From Celeribacter halophilus (GTDB taxonomy: Bacteria; Pseudomonadota; Alphaproteobacteria; Rhodobacterales; Rhodobacteraceae), in NCBI RefSeq assembly GCF_900114135.1, contig NZ_FORY01000009.1, forward strand, positions 93,619-157,618: a stretch of 64,000 nt of DNA, given 5' to 3'. The notes below the pieces were generated by a model. That model did not search any database. It saw only the letters and a program-made list of their open reading frames with translations, and was not told the DNA's origin. Shown here in pieces: positions 10,480-19,812 of this stretch (position 1 is its first letter; each line of letters opens with the position of its first letter). The translations under genes and the position numbers were made by a program.

Positions 10480-11679
10480 TTGGGTCTTCGCAATTTCTTC
10501 GACCGGATCGAACCGCACTTTGTTAAGGGCGGGAAGTATGAGAAATATTTTGCCATTTACGAGATGGTGGAAAGTTTCATCTATACGCCGAAAACGGTCA
10601 CCACCGTCGCGCCTCACGCGCGATCTTATATCGATATGAAGCGGATCATGACCTATGTGGTCATTGCAACGATCCCCTGTATCCTGTTCGGCCTGTATAA
10701 CACCGGCCTTCAGACCAATCTGGCGATTGCCGAATACGGCCCGTCGGGCTGGCGCGCTGCGGTGATCGAGGCATTGGGCATCGGTTTCAACCCGAACAAT
10801 GTGCTGGCCAATATGGCGCACGGGCTGATGTATTTCCTGCCGATCTATATCGTGACGCTGATCGCGGGCGGGATTTTCGAAGTGATCTTCGCGGTCGTGC
10901 GCGGCCATGAGGTGAACGAAGGTTTCCTCGTGACCTCCATGCTTTACACGCTGATCATGCCCGCCTCCGCGCCGCTCTGGCAGGTCGCATTGGGCATCAT
11001 CTTCGGTGTCGTGATCGGCAAGGAAGTCTTTGGCGGCACGGGGAAGAACTTTCTCAACCCCGCACTGGTGGGTCGCGCCTTCCTGTATTTCGCCTATCCG
11101 GCCTATATGTCAGGCGACTCGATCTGGACGCCCGTTGACGGCTTTTCCGGCGCAACCGCACTGGCCATCGGGGCGTCCGATGGTGTCAGCGCATTCGCAG
11201 CACATGGCATCAGCTGGATGGACGCTTTCGTGGGCACCATTCAGGGGTCGTTCGGGGAAACCTCGACCATCGCCTGTCTGATTGGTCTGGCCTTCCTTCT
11301 GTTGACCAAGATTGCAAACTGGCGACTGATTGTCGGCTGTATGCTGGGGATGATGGCCTTTTCCGGTCTGCTGAACCTGATCGGCTCCGACACGAACCCG
11401 ATGTTTGCCATGCCGTGGTATTGGCACCTCGTGACGGGCGGCTTCGCCTTCGGTCTTGTGTTCATGGTGACCGAGCCTGTTTCCGGCGCACATACGAACA
11501 CAGGGCGCTATATCTACGGTGCGCTGATCGGCTTCATGGTGGTGATGATCCGCGTGGTGAACCCGGCCTTCCCCGAAGGCATGATGCTTGCCATCCTGTT
11601 CGGCAACGTGTTTGCCCCGCTGATCGATTACTTCGTCGTGCAGGCCAACATCAAACGGAGGGCCAAGCGCAATGCCTGA
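10480..11679 (+). CDS. nqrB: Na+-translocating NADH:quinone reductase subunit B
   Basis: Largest membrane subunit, carrying covalent FMN and riboflavin and forming part of the sodium path. The TTG at 10480 is the start: it gives the family N-terminus MGLRNFFDRIEPHF, and GGAGGGG of the nqrA 3' end sits eight bases before it. The protein has 399 residues. The ApbE target motif GFSGATAL places the flavinylated threonine at Thr226. KEVFGGTGKNFLNPALVGRAFL and RVVNPAFPEGMMLAILF are hallmark blocks. It starts four bases after nqrA, so the two are coupled. Confidence 0.95.
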   Translation: MGLRNFFDRIEPHFVKGGKYEKYFAIYEMVESFIYTPKTVTTVAPHARSYIDMKRIMTYVVIATIPCILFGLYNTGLQTNLAIAEYGPSGWRAAVIEALGIGFNPNNVLANMAHGLMYFLPIYIVTLIAGGIFEVIFAVVRGHEVNEGFLVTSMLYTLIMPASAPLWQVALGIIFGVVIGKEVFGGTGKNFLNPALVGRAFLYFAYPAYMSGDSIWTPVDGFSGATALAIGASDGVSAFAAHGISWMDAFVGTIQGSFGETSTIACLIGLAFLLLTKIANWRLIVGCMLGMMAFSGLLNLIGSDTNPMFAMPWYWHLVTGGFAFGLVFMVTEPVSGAHTNTGRYIYGALIGFMVVMIRVVNPAFPEGMMLAILFGNVFAPLIDYFVVQANIKRRAKRNA

Positions 11680-12484
11680 GGGAACTGAAAACAAAGGCCT
11701 CATTCGTCGTTTTCTGGATGCGCCGCCGGACAGTGTTGGCAAGACGATTTTCGTCGCTGTCGCGCTCTGCCTTGTGGCATCCATGATCGTGTCGGCGGCC
11801 GCAGTGGCGCTGCGTCCGGTTCAGGAAGAGAACAAGCTGCGCGACAAACGCATCAACGTTCTTCAGGTCGCGGGCGTCTATGACGAAAACGTGCCGGTGA
11901 ATGACGCGTTCGAAGCTTTCGAGCCGCATGTGCTTGATCTTTCCACGGGCGAATTCACCGATGCTTTCGATCTGGACGAGTTCAATGCTCTTGCCGCGAA
12001 AAAGGACCCTTCAATCATGCGGCCGCTCGACGACGACCCTGCGGGTCTGGGCGGTCAGATGCAGGTCTATCGTCTGGTCTATCTCCTGCGTGACGGGAAT
12101 GGCGAGATCGACAAGGTGGTCTTGCCGATCGAGGGCTACGGGCTTTGGTCCACGCTCTACGGCTTTATCGCGCTGGAAGAGAACGGCAACGACATCTTTG
12201 GTCTGCAATTCTACCAGCAAGGTGAAACGCCCGGCCTCGGGGCCGAGGTGGACAACCCCCGCTGGAAGGCGCTTTGGAACGGCAAGAAGCTCTTTGCCGA
12301 AGATGGTGATCTTGCCATCACTGTGGCAAAAACGCCCCCGCCCGAAGGCACCGATTACCATGTGGACGCACTTGCGGGTGCGACCCTGACGTCGCGCGGG
12401 GTGGACAACCTTGTCCACTTCTGGATGGGGCAGGCCGGCTACGGCAGCTTCCTTGAGCATCTGCAAGCAGGAGAGGTGAACTGA
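11672..12484 (+). CDS. nqrC: Na+-translocating NADH:quinone reductase subunit C
   Basis: Membrane-anchored periplasmic flavoprotein subunit of the sodium pump. The 270 residues have one N-terminal transmembrane helix (about residues 24-48) and a periplasmic FMN-binding domain ending in the ApbE site [13 protein letters not shown], where Thr238 should bear the FMN. The conserved [11 protein letters not shown] block precedes it. Its start lies eight bases inside the end of nqrB, and its TGA overlaps the nqrD ATG by one base. Confidence 0.95.
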   Translation: MPEGTENKGLIRRFLDAPPDSVGKTIFVAVALCLVASMIVSAAAVALRPVQEENKLRDKRINVLQVAGVYDENVPVNDAFEAFEPHVLDLSTGEFTDAFDLDEFNALAAKKDPSIMRPLDDDPAGLGGQMQVYRLVYLLRDGNGEIDKVVLPIEGYGLWSTLYGFIALEENGNDIFGLQFYQQGETPGLGAEVDNPRWKALWNGKKLFAEDGDLAITVAKTPPPEGTDYHVDALAGATLTSRGVDNLVHFWMGQAGYGSFLEHLQAGEVN

Positions 12485-13137
12485 TGGCACAGACATACCG
12501 TTCGCAACTGATCGACCCGTTGGTCGACAACAACCCGATCACTTTGCAGGTTCTGGGCATCTGTTCCGCGCTTGCTGTGACCTCTTCGATGCAGGTGGCT
12601 TTCGTCATGGCGCTTGCTGTGACCTTGGTGACCGGCTTTTCGTCGATGTTCATCTCCATGCTGCGCAACCAGATCCCGAGCTCGATCCGGATCATCGTGC
12701 AGATGGTCATCATCGCCTCGCTCGTGATCCTCGTGGATCAGGTGCTCAAGGCCTATGCCTACGAAATCTCGAAAACGCTGTCGGTCTTCGTCGGGCTGAT
12801 CATCACCAACTGTATCGTGATGGGGCGCGCCGAAGCCTTTGCCATGAAGAACCCGCCGATTGCGAGTTTCATTGACGGTGTCGGCAACGGGCTTGGCTAC
12901 GGGCTGTTGCTCATGGTCGTCTCCGTGATCCGCGAACTGTTCGGTTCCGGTTCGCTGTGGGGCATCACCATCCTCAAAACCGTGAACAACGGTGGCTGGT
13001 ATGTGCCCAATGGCCTGCTGCTTCTGCCGCCGTCGGCGTTCTTCGTGATCGGGCTGATCATCTGGGCCGTGCGCACATGGAAGCCGGAACAGGTCGAAGA
13101 GCGTGAATATAAAATCCAGACGGTGGAGGGCCACTGA
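12484..13137 (+). CDS. nqrD: Na+-translocating NADH:quinone reductase subunit D
   Basis: Membrane subunit, 217 residues with about six helices. It pairs with NqrE in an inverted-topology arrangement. The cysteines known to hold the intramembrane iron centre are present in LGICSALAV near the N-terminus and in [15 protein letters not shown] sequence ([13 protein letters not shown]) in the middle. The start overlaps the nqrC stop as TGATG, and the nqrE start overlaps its own stop in the same way. Confidence 0.95.
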   Translation: MAQTYRSQLIDPLVDNNPITLQVLGICSALAVTSSMQVAFVMALAVTLVTGFSSMFISMLRNQIPSSIRIIVQMVIIASLVILVDQVLKAYAYEISKTLSVFVGLIITNCIVMGRAEAFAMKNPPIASFIDGVGNGLGYGLLLMVVSVIRELFGSGSLWGITILKTVNNGGWYVPNGLLLLPPSAFFVIGLIIWAVRTWKPEQVEEREYKIQTVEGH

Positions 13138-13745
13138 TGGAAGGTCTCATTTCACTGGCGGTCAAAGCCGTCTTTATTGAAAACCTCGCCCTGTCGTTCT
13201 TTCTCGGCATGTGCACATTCCTCGCCGTGTCGAAAAAGATTTCGACGGCGATGGGCTTGGGTATCTCCGTGATGGTGGTGCAGGCGCTGACCGTGCCAGC
13301 CAACAACCTGATCCTGACCAAACTGCTTGCGCCCGGTGCGCTTGCATGGGCGGGCTTCCCCGATGTCGATCTGACCTTCCTTGGTCTGATCTCCTACATC
13401 GGTGTGATCGCCGCCTTGGTGCAGATCCTCGAAATGGTGCTCGATAAGTATTTCCCGCCGCTCTACAACGCGTTGGGTGTCTACCTTCCGCTGATCACCG
13501 TGAACTGCGCCATTATGGGTGGCTCTCTGTTCATGGTGGAACGCGGTTACAACTTTGCCGAATCCGCCACCTACGGGTTGTCTTCGGGCTTTGGTTGGGC
13601 GCTTGCCATCACCGCGATGGCGGGTGTGCGCGAAAAGCTGAAATACTCTGACATCCCCGACGGGCTTCAGGGTCTCGGCATCACCTTTATCACCGCGGGT
13701 CTGATGGCTATGGCCTTCATGTCCTTCTCCGGCGTGAAACTTTAA
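13137..13745 (+). CDS. nqrE: Na+-translocating NADH:quinone reductase subunit E
   Basis: Membrane subunit of 202 residues, homologous to NqrD and likewise about six helices. The two conserved cysteines of the iron centre appear in [14 protein letters not shown] (about residue 26) and in [13 protein letters not shown] (about residue 120). It is coupled to nqrD through TGATG and followed after 13 bases by nqrF. Confidence 0.95.
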   Translation: MEGLISLAVKAVFIENLALSFFLGMCTFLAVSKKISTAMGLGISVMVVQALTVPANNLILTKLLAPGALAWAGFPDVDLTFLGLISYIGVIAALVQILEMVLDKYFPPLYNALGVYLPLITVNCAIMGGSLFMVERGYNFAESATYGLSSGFGWALAITAMAGVREKLKYSDIPDGLQGLGITFITAGLMAMAFMSFSGVKL

Positions 13746-13758
13746 GGGGGCCGGACTC

Positions 13759-14982
13759 ATGATGACATTCAGTCTGGGCGTTGTCCTTTTCACTCTGATC
13801 GTGATTGCGCTTGTGGCGGTTATTCTTGTCGCACGCTCGAAACTCGTCAGTACGGGCAACGTCAACATCACCATCAACGGCGAAAAGACGATCACCGTCC
13901 CCGCCGGTGGCAAACTGTTGCAGACGCTTGCAGCCGAAAAGCTCTTTGTGCCTTCGGCCTGTGGCGGCGGCGGCACCTGTGCGCAATGTCGTGTGCGGGT
14001 GAAGTCAGGCGGCGGGTCGATCCTGCCGACCGAGGAAAGCCATATTACCAAACGTGAGGCCGCCTGTGGCGACCGCCTGTCCTGTCAGGTGGCTGTGAAG
14101 CAGGACATGGAGATCGAAGTCCCAGAAGAGGTCTTCGGCGTCAAGAAGTGGGAGTGCACCGTGCGCTCGAACCACAACGTGGCGACCTTCATCAAGGCGC
14201 TGGTGCTGGAACTGCCCGAAGGCGAGGATGTGAACTTCCGCGCAGGTGGCTATATCCAGATCGCGGCTCCGCCCCACAAACTGTCCTACAAGGACTTCGA
14301 TATTGAAGAAGAATATCGTGCCGACTGGGACAAGTTTAACCTCTGGCAATATGAATCCGTTGTCGAAGAGCCGATCGAGCGCGCCTATTCCATGGCAAAC
14401 TATCCGGATGAAAAGGGCATCATCATGCTCAACGTCCGCGTAGCCTCGCCGCCTCCGGGCTCTGAAGGCATCCCGCCGGGTCAGATGTCCTCTTACATCT
14501 TCAACCTCAAACCCGGTGACAAGGTCACGATTTCCGGTCCGTTCGGTGAATTCTTCGCCCGCGATACGGATAAGGAAATGGTCTTCATCGGTGGTGGGGC
14601 CGGTATGGCGCCGATGCGGTCGCATATCTTCGATCAGCTCAAACGCCTGAAGAACAAGGATCGCAAGATCACCTTCTGGTATGGTGCACGTTCGAAACGC
14701 GAGATGTTCTTTGTCGAGGACTTCGACGAGCTGGCCAAGGAGTTCCCGAACTTCACATGGCATGTGGCGCTGTCGGATGCTCTGCCCGAAGATGACTGGG
14801 GCGGTTACACCGGCTTCATTCACAACGTGCTGTATGAAGAATATCTCAAGAACCACCCCGCACCGGAAGATTGCGAATACTACATGTGTGGTCCGCCCAT
14901 CATGAACCAGTCCGTGATCAACATGCTTCTGGATCTTGGTGTGGATCGTGAAGACATCATGTTGGATGATTTCGGGGGCTGA
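13759..14982 (+). CDS. nqrF: Na+-translocating NADH:quinone reductase subunit F
   Basis: Electron entry subunit: oxidises NADH and passes electrons through FAD and a 2Fe-2S cluster. The 407 residues contain one N-terminal membrane anchor, a ferredoxin domain with cluster ligands Cys68, Cys74, Cys77 and Cys109 ([10 protein letters not shown] and later DRLSCQ), an FAD domain with RAYSMANYP, and an NADH-binding domain with [14 protein letters not shown] and [10 protein letters not shown]. Last gene of the operon; a strong hairpin lies 50 bases downstream. Confidence 0.96.
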   Translation: MMTFSLGVVLFTLIVIALVAVILVARSKLVSTGNVNITINGEKTITVPAGGKLLQTLAAEKLFVPSACGGGGTCAQCRVRVKSGGGSILPTEESHITKREAACGDRLSCQVAVKQDMEIEVPEEVFGVKKWECTVRSNHNVATFIKALVLELPEGEDVNFRAGGYIQIAAPPHKLSYKDFDIEEEYRADWDKFNLWQYESVVEEPIERAYSMANYPDEKGIIMLNVRVASPPPGSEGIPPGQMSSYIFNLKPGDKVTISGPFGEFFARDTDKEMVFIGGGAGMAPMRSHIFDQLKRLKNKDRKITFWYGARSKREMFFVEDFDELAKEFPNFTWHVALSDALPEDDWGGYTGFIHNVLYEEYLKNHPAPEDCEYYMCGPPIMNQSVINMLLDLGVDREDIMLDDFGG

Positions 14983-15032
14983 TCTTTATCTGGCAGGGTT
15001 TCAGACTTGCCGATAAAACCCCGACACAAAAA

Positions 15033-15065
15033 TCGGCCAGACCCTGTTTTGCGGGGGCTGGCCGA
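15033..15065 (-). terminator. Terminator hairpin between nqrF and arfB
   Basis: A perfect eight-base-pair stem TCGGCCAG/CTGGCCGA (15033-15040 with 15058-15065), with further C-G pairs inside the loop. Read on the minus strand, the stem is followed by ATTTTTGTG, so it suits arfB best. It may also stop rightward nqr transcription, since the two genes converge here. Confidence 0.7.
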
Positions 15066-15119
15066 AATGCGTTTAAGACGGATGGAATTGAGGAAGCGCC
15101 GGCGATTCGGCGTGTCAGA

Positions 15120-15536
15120 TCACTCCGGTTTCCCGCGAAGTTTCTTGACCTCGCTGCGCACTTTTTTGGCCTTGATCCGCCGCTCGATACTGCCGCGTGT
15201 CGGTTTCGTCTTGATCCGGCGTTTGGGTTTCTCGGTGGCTTTGCGGATCAGATCGGCCAGACGCTCCCGCGCAATCTCGCGGTTGCGGGCTTGGGAGCGG
15301 GTCTCCTCCACCTGAATGATGATCGCCCCGTCCTTGGTCCAGCGCCGCCCCGCCAGCCTGCGCAGACGGTGCTTGACCTGTTCGGGCAGGTTCGGAGAAC
15401 GCGCCGCCTCGAACCGCAACTCAACAGCGGTGGAGACTTTGTTCACATTCTGCCCGCCGGGACCGGAGCTTCGCACGAATTGCTCGGTCAGTTCCCAGTC
15501 AGCGATGGTGATTTGTTCTGTAACGGTCAGGGGCAT
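15120..15536 (-). CDS. arfB: ArfB-type alternative ribosome-rescue peptidyl-tRNA hydrolase
   Basis: Releases peptides from ribosomes stalled on mRNAs lacking a stop codon. The 138-residue protein has the class I release-factor core with the catalytic GGQ in SSGPGGQNVNKVSTAVELRF and a basic, extended C-terminal tail (RIKTKPTRGSIERRIKAKK) that in this family enters the mRNA channel. The start at 15536 gives MPLTVTEQ and normal length; the open frame runs back to 15608, but that would add residues overlapping the upstream hairpin. It lies downstream of yhhQ on the same strand, separated by a structured 240-base gap. Confidence 0.9.
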   Translation of the reverse strand: MPLTVTEQITIADWELTEQFVRSSGPGGQNVNKVSTAVELRFEAARSPNLPEQVKHRLRRLAGRRWTKDGAIIIQVEETRSQARNREIARERLADLIRKATEKPKRRIKTKPTRGSIERRIKAKKVRSEVKKLRGKPE

Positions 15537-15560
15537 GGGGCATCTATACAGCAAAGGAAA

Positions 15561-15584
15561 AGGGCTGCCAGATAAAGCAGCCCT
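15561..15584 (-). terminator. Terminator-like hairpin just upstream of arfB
   Basis: Perfect eight-base-pair stem with an eight-base loop, followed on the minus strand by TTTCCTTT. It lies 24 bases before the arfB start, so it would either end the small RNA described above or act as an attenuator for arfB. Confidence 0.6.
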
Positions 15585-15650
15585 CCGAGATCTCAGGAGA
15601 TGGGCCAATTAGGAAGCCCAATCAGGAGTGTTTCACACTAGATTGTTCCT

Positions 15651-15707
15651 CTAGGTGGCGGCCCTCCCGACTGTCTTGACCTCGCTCTCCAACATCACTC
15701 TAGACAC
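15651..15707 (-). CDS. 18-codon micro-ORF with an extreme Shine-Dalgarno
   Basis: GTG start at 15707 and TAG stop at 15651; the predicted peptide is MSRVMLESEVKTVGRAAT. Upstream lies AAAGGAGGTGGTCC, which can pair with all 14 bases of the usual 16S 3' end (one G-U wobble). The GGAGG core sits seven bases from the start, an optimal distance. A second 16-codon frame starts at 15745 (MNLSAIHRKEVVQCLE) and ends in TGATG, overlapping an internal ATG at 15695. Whether the peptide matters or the element is a ribosome-binding RNA cannot be decided from sequence. Confidence 0.45.
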   Translation of the reverse strand: MSRVMLESEVKTVGRAAT

Positions 15708-15777
15708 TGGACCACCTCCTTTCGATGAATTGCCGATAGGTTCATGGTGGCACAGATTTGGTATATGGCAAGTAAAA

Positions 15778-16419
15778 TTATACCATACGTGCTGTCAGTC
15801 GCTTAACAATTAGGCGGAAAGGCACGAGCGCGATCAAAGCAAGGGCGAGTTTCACACCCCAATCGGCCACCGCGAGCGAGACCCAGAGCGGCACAGGCGC
15901 GCCGATATAGAGGAAGGGAACAGCATCCCACGCCCATGACACTTCCATATCGGCGTTTTCTCCGAAAATGGTGATGCTTTGCGAGAAGGCGATGCCAAAG
16001 AAAATTGTCGTATCGAGCGCAGAGCCGATGATGGAGGAGGCAAAGGGCGCCTTCCACCATGAGCCGTTGCGCAGGCGGTCAAAGACAAAGACATCGACAA
16101 GCTGGGCGATAAGGAAGCCCGTAGCGGATCCGGCCGCGACGCGCATGGCAACGGCCTGATAGCTATAGCCGTCACCTTGCAGGGTGATCTGTGTCCCGAT
16201 GAGGGAGCAGACAATCCCCGTGACAAAACCCGCAAGGATGACTTTGCGCGCGGCGGCGACGCCATAAACGCGGTTCATCACATCGGTGACGAGGAAGGCG
16301 AAAGGATAGGTGAATGCGCCCCATGTCAGCAGCCCATCCATGATGAGGAACTGAACGAGGATATTGGAAGCCACGACAATGGCGGCCATGGCAAGGATGC
16401 CAGGAAGAAGACGTTTCAT
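15778..16419 (-). CDS. yhhQ: YhhQ/VUT-family queuosine precursor transporter
   Basis: A 213-residue membrane protein of the COG1738 family, which imports queuosine precursors (preQ0/preQ1). About six hydrophobic helices; family-type phrases are NILVQF, TYPFAFLVTDVMNRVYG, AARKVILAGF and the charged loop in the middle FVFDRLRNGSWWKAPFASS. The start at 16419 (MKRLLPG) was preferred to the upstream ATG at 16494 because it gives the normal N-terminus. The sequence immediately before it can fold as a preQ1-I-type aptamer. Confidence 0.88.
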   Translation of the reverse strand: MKRLLPGILAMAAIVVASNILVQFLIMDGLLTWGAFTYPFAFLVTDVMNRVYGVAAARKVILAGFVTGIVCSLIGTQITLQGDGYSYQAVAMRVAAGSATGFLIAQLVDVFVFDRLRNGSWWKAPFASSIIGSALDTTIFFGIAFSQSITIFGENADMEVSWAWDAVPFLYIGAPVPLWVSLAVADWGVKLALALIALVPFRLIVKRLTARMV

Positions 16420-16424
16420 GATGT

Positions 16425-16457
16425 ACCCGTTTTTTATCGAAGGTGACGGCAACTCGG
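16425..16457 (-). promoter_or_regulatory. Possible preQ1-I riboswitch upstream of yhhQ
   Basis: On the minus strand the leader has the parts of a preQ1-I aptamer in order. They are a short stem CGAG/TTCG (16453-16456 with 16438-16441), an 11-base loop holding CCG (16447-16449) and ending CACC, and an A-rich tail ATAAAAAAC. The tail's CGG (16427-16429) can pair with the loop CCG to make the H-type pseudoknot. The tail pairing overlaps the weak GGG Shine-Dalgarno of yhhQ, fitting translational control. The first stem is only four pairs with one G-U, so this is a proposal. Confidence 0.42.
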
Positions 16458-16582
16458 CCCCGAGCGGGGCGATGTGGGCGTTTACCCGCCGCACGCGGGC
16501 AAATCAAGACTAAAGCGGTGCGCGAAGATGTGGCATGATTGGTGGAAGGTCGCGCACAGCTATGGTCCGACCGCTTGTTGCG

Positions 16583-17461
16583 CTATTCGATAACGCGGTA
16601 ATCGACAAATTCGGTGCGCTGGAAAAAGCGGAAATTGTTGTCCGACACCAACGTCAGCCGGATCCCCGTCTCATCCGCCCAGACCGCGATGCCTTCGAGG
16701 TTGTCATGGGTGGCGGTGAGTGTGCGCAAGAGCGTGACTTCGTTCTCCGGTCCCTGCGGGCCAAGATCAAAGCGCCGCACGCGGGTGGCAAACCCCAATC
16801 CGGTGAACCAGCGTTCTAGCAGGTAAAGACGCCCGTCCGGTCCGATGTCGAGACCTACGGGCAGGAAATCCGTGTCTTCGTCACGTGGGATGGACCATGA
16901 GGCATCCCATTGCCCGTTCATATAGCGATACAGAGGAAAAGGCCGACCAACCGCGCCGGAGCGTTCGGGAAGGGTGTAGATTGTGCCACTTGCGTCCACA
17001 GCCACGCCTTCCAGCGAGGAGTTGTTCTGCATCTTCTCGAAATCGGGATGTTTCGGCAAATCGGTCAACCGTCCCGTGTCGAGATCAAGCTGCGCGATCC
17101 GGTGGATACCTTCAAAGCTGACATAGGCCTTGCCGTCCATTGACAGGGCAAAGCCTTCGGAATCCGCCTCGAACCGTTTCAACGTCCCGCCATCTTGCGC
17201 CGAGAGCGGGATGCCCTTTTCCAGCGTGACGCCGGAGACCACACCCTTTTCGTTGCGCGTGAGTGTGCCGGTGAAAAACTTGGCACGATCCGACAGCGCC
17301 ACAAAGCTGCGCCCGTCCTCGGAGAGTTCAAGGCCGGACAGCCCCCCCACAGAGGCGTCATCCGAGACCCATGTATGGGAGCCCAGAAGACGCGCCTCGG
17401 TTGCAAGAGACGGGCTGGCAAGAAGGCTCGCGATCAGCGCGAGGACAAGACGGCGGAGCAT
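16583..17461 (-). CDS. Exported esterase-like phytase-domain protein
   Basis: A 292-residue protein with a signal peptide (hydrophobic residues 4-20, cleavage after SLA). The rest matches the esterase-like activity of phytase family, a predicted beta-propeller: [62 protein letters not shown] and [18 protein letters not shown] are its recurring blade phrases. Substrate and true activity are unknown. It starts 28 bases inside the 3' end of mepA and is the last gene of a three-gene leftward operon. Confidence 0.75.
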   Translation of the reverse strand: MLRRLVLALIASLLASPSLATEARLLGSHTWVSDDASVGGLSGLELSEDGRSFVALSDRAKFFTGTLTRNEKGVVSGVTLEKGIPLSAQDGGTLKRFEADSEGFALSMDGKAYVSFEGIHRIAQLDLDTGRLTDLPKHPDFEKMQNNSSLEGVAVDASGTIYTLPERSGAVGRPFPLYRYMNGQWDASWSIPRDEDTDFLPVGLDIGPDGRLYLLERWFTGLGFATRVRRFDLGPQGPENEVTLLRTLTATHDNLEGIAVWADETGIRLTLVSDNNFRFFQRTEFVDYRVIE

Positions 17462-18342
17462 TGCGCAGGCAAGGTGGCAAGAGTAATCGGCGGCTTGGGT
17501 TTGGCCGGTTTCGCATTGGGATCGGGCGGCGGTGGGTTGAGGATGTTATTCACCCAGTCCTGCGCATCGTCACACCCGTCTCCGGGGGGTGGCGGGGCTT
17601 GATCCACACAGGAGGAATCGCCCTTCGGGCAGTTCAGCCGCACATGGAAATGGTAGTGATGCCCCCACCAGGGCCGGATTTTCCGGAGCCAGCTTTTGTC
17701 GCCCGTCTCGTCCTTGCACATCTGCACTTTCGCGCCGGGGAACACAAAAATACGCGCCACACGCGGGTCGGAAGCGGCGGCTTTGAGGATTTCGTGATGC
17801 GCCCGCGTCCAGTTGTCGTTCACATAGGCCCCTGCGGCGCGGCGTGTCGAAATGGACGAGAGGCTCTCGCGCTCCGCCCGTGTGAGATCAAGCTGCGTTG
17901 CAGGCAGCATCCAGATATCGGCATCCAGCCCGATCTGGTGGCTCGCATGACCCGAGGACATCGGCCCGCCACGCGGCTGGCTCATGTCTCCGATATAAAT
18001 GCCCTTCCAACCCGGCTGTGCGGCGGCTTTGCGCGACAGGTCTTCGAGAAAATCGACCAGAACCGGCTGACCCCAGTTGCGGTTGCGCGACAAACGCATG
18101 GCCTGCCATGTCGGCCCGCTCTCCGGCAGCGCCACAGCACCCGCCAGACAGCCTTTGGAATAACTGCCAAAAGACTCCGACGTGTGGGACGACGGCGTGG
18201 CCACCGGTCCGAACAACAGCTTGGCCGGCCTCTGGTCCGAGGAAGACACCGACACTTTCGGCACGGCGGCAACGTCTTCTTTCTCGCTGCCGACGCAGCC
18301 AGCCAATGCCAGAACCAACGCGACGCTCAACCATTTACGCAT
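17434..18342 (-). CDS. mepA: Penicillin-insensitive murein endopeptidase (lipoprotein)
   Basis: Zinc peptidase of the LAS family that cuts D-Ala-mDAP cross-links in peptidoglycan. The 302 residues start with a lipoprotein signal (lipobox LAGC, Cys16). The zinc ligands are visible in [16 protein letters not shown] (His, Asp) and [15 protein letters not shown] (HxH). The C-terminus is proline- and lysine-rich and untypical. It overlaps the MFS gene upstream by eight bases and the phytase-like gene downstream by 28, so the three are one operon. Confidence 0.9.
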   Translation of the reverse strand: MRKWLSVALVLALAGCVGSEKEDVAAVPKVSVSSSDQRPAKLLFGPVATPSSHTSESFGSYSKGCLAGAVALPESGPTWQAMRLSRNRNWGQPVLVDFLEDLSRKAAAQPGWKGIYIGDMSQPRGGPMSSGHASHQIGLDADIWMLPATQLDLTRAERESLSSISTRRAAGAYVNDNWTRAHHEILKAAASDPRVARIFVFPGAKVQMCKDETGDKSWLRKIRPWWGHHYHFHVRLNCPKGDSSCVDQAPPPPGDGCDDAQDWVNNILNPPPPDPNAKPAKPKPPITLATLPAQCSAVLSSR

Positions 18343-19717
18343 TTTCAGAAACCTTTGTGCCTTCAGGATGAACCCACGCTAACAGCACCAGCCCCACAAT
18401 GAAAAGGGCGATCAGCGGGGTGATGCCGAGTCTCTGGGAATTGGTCACATCCGAGGCCAGTGCAATCAGTCCCGGTGCCAGAAAAGACGTCGCTTTGCCG
18501 GACAGTGCATAAAGTCCGAACGCTTCGGTCACACGCGCAGGGTCGGCTTGCCGCACCATCATTGTGCGTGACGCGGACTGGATAACGCCGGACACCGCGC
18601 CCAGAACCGCACCGCAGATGTAGAAGGCAATATCGGGCAGATGACTTGTGGTCTCGACCGTCTGGAACAGGACGCTCTCGCGGGAGATGGTCAAAATGAC
18701 CAGACAGACCGAGATCAGCACCAGAATACAGAAGATAATCACGGGTTTCGGCCCGAATTTCTGATCCGCGAATCCGCCAGCAAAGGTGAAAACCGCACCG
18801 GTGAAAGCGGCCAGAATACCGAACACGCCGATCTGCACCACGCTCCATTCCAGCGCGCCGAGCGCATAGATGCCGCCGAAGGTAAACACACCGTTCAGGG
18901 CGTCGCGGTAAAACATCGAAGACCCGAGAAAGGCAAAAAGCGAATGACGCGACGGCAGGCTGCGCAGGGTTTTCGTCAAATCGCGCATCCCGTTTTTGAC
19001 CGAACGGGCCATCGGCACGCTCTTCGATGCCGGCTCGCGGACCCACAGGAAAAACGGGATCATCGACAGCACAAACCACAGCGCCACAAACGGCCCGACA
19101 AAACGGGTGCCTTCGCGCATGGCCGGATCAAGCCCGAACAGCGGCGCATGACCCAAAAGCGTGACTCCGTCGGCATTTTCGGAAAACAGCAAAAGCATGA
19201 TGACCAACGCGACAATCCCGCCGACATAGCCCCATGCCCATCCGTTGCCGGAAATCTTGCCGATCTCTTCACGCGTGCCGAGCGCAGGCAGAAGCGCATT
19301 GGTGAAAATCGTGGTAAATTCGACCCCGATCAGGCCCAAACCGAAGAAAACGAGCACGAGCATGGTCGGGAAATTCTCGGGCGAGGCCATCCAAAGTCCG
19401 GCTGATCCGATCACATAGAGCACCGAAAACAGCCATATCCACGGCATACGGCGCTTGCTCTCATCGGCAATCGCCCCGAGGATCGGCGCACTCACGGCAA
19501 TCATCAGTCCCGCCACCGTCAGTCCATAGCCCCAGATCGACTGGGCCTCGGCTTTGGCGTGGGCCGCATCCATACCGCCCGCCATCAGATGCGCGATCAC
19601 TTGTTCTGCAAAATAAGGCCCGAAAATGAAGGTCAGGATCAGCGTATGAAAGGGCTGCGTTGCCCAATCATACATCATCCAGCCCCAAATGCGTTTGCGG
19701 TGACTTGGTTGGCCCAT
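18335..19717 (-). CDS. MFS transporter, UMF1/Atg22-like
   Basis: A 460-residue permease with about twelve helices. The N-terminus WGWMMYDWATQPFHTLILTFIFGPYF is the hallmark of the UMF1 (vacuolar effluxer Atg22-like) branch of the major facilitator superfamily, with LGAIADESKRRMPW in the loop between helices two and three. The substrate is unknown; relatives are thought to export amino acids or solutes. ATG 19717 was chosen (MGQPSHRKR) because purine-rich GAGG and AAAGG sequences precede it. First gene of the leftward operon with mepA. Confidence 0.85.
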   Translation of the reverse strand: MGQPSHRKRIWGWMMYDWATQPFHTLILTFIFGPYFAEQVIAHLMAGGMDAAHAKAEAQSIWGYGLTVAGLMIAVSAPILGAIADESKRRMPWIWLFSVLYVIGSAGLWMASPENFPTMLVLVFFGLGLIGVEFTTIFTNALLPALGTREEIGKISGNGWAWGYVGGIVALVIMLLLFSENADGVTLLGHAPLFGLDPAMREGTRFVGPFVALWFVLSMIPFFLWVREPASKSVPMARSVKNGMRDLTKTLRSLPSRHSLFAFLGSSMFYRDALNGVFTFGGIYALGALEWSVVQIGVFGILAAFTGAVFTFAGGFADQKFGPKPVIIFCILVLISVCLVILTISRESVLFQTVETTSHLPDIAFYICGAVLGAVSGVIQSASRTMMVRQADPARVTEAFGLYALSGKATSFLAPGLIALASDVTNSQRLGITPLIALFIVGLVLLAWVHPEGTKVSENA

Positions 19718-19812
19718 GACCTTTGCCCTTTTTCCTCGGTTGAGGCGATAGAACAGGGAATGTGCCATCTGTGCAATGGTTAAAGCCTTGTGCAAAAGGC
19801 ATTAACCAAGGT

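Larger units (their letters stand above)
15555..15770 (-). ncRNA. Candidate structured small RNA with an embedded micro-ORF
   Basis: The gap between yhhQ and arfB is organised like an independent transcript on the minus strand. An extended -10 (TGGTATAAT) overlaps the yhhQ stop at 15777-15785. Next come a 14-base match to the 3' end of 16S rRNA (15709-15722) and an 18-codon ORF. Three small hairpins follow: AGTGT/ACACT (15627-15639), TGGGC/GCCCA (15601-15620) and CTCC/GGAG (15583-15599). The last element is a perfect eight-base-pair stem AGGGCTGC/GCAGCCCT (15561-15584), followed on the minus strand by TTTCCTTT. No convincing -35 was found. I do not recognise an Rfam family. It could instead be a long arfB leader. 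Confidence 0.5.
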
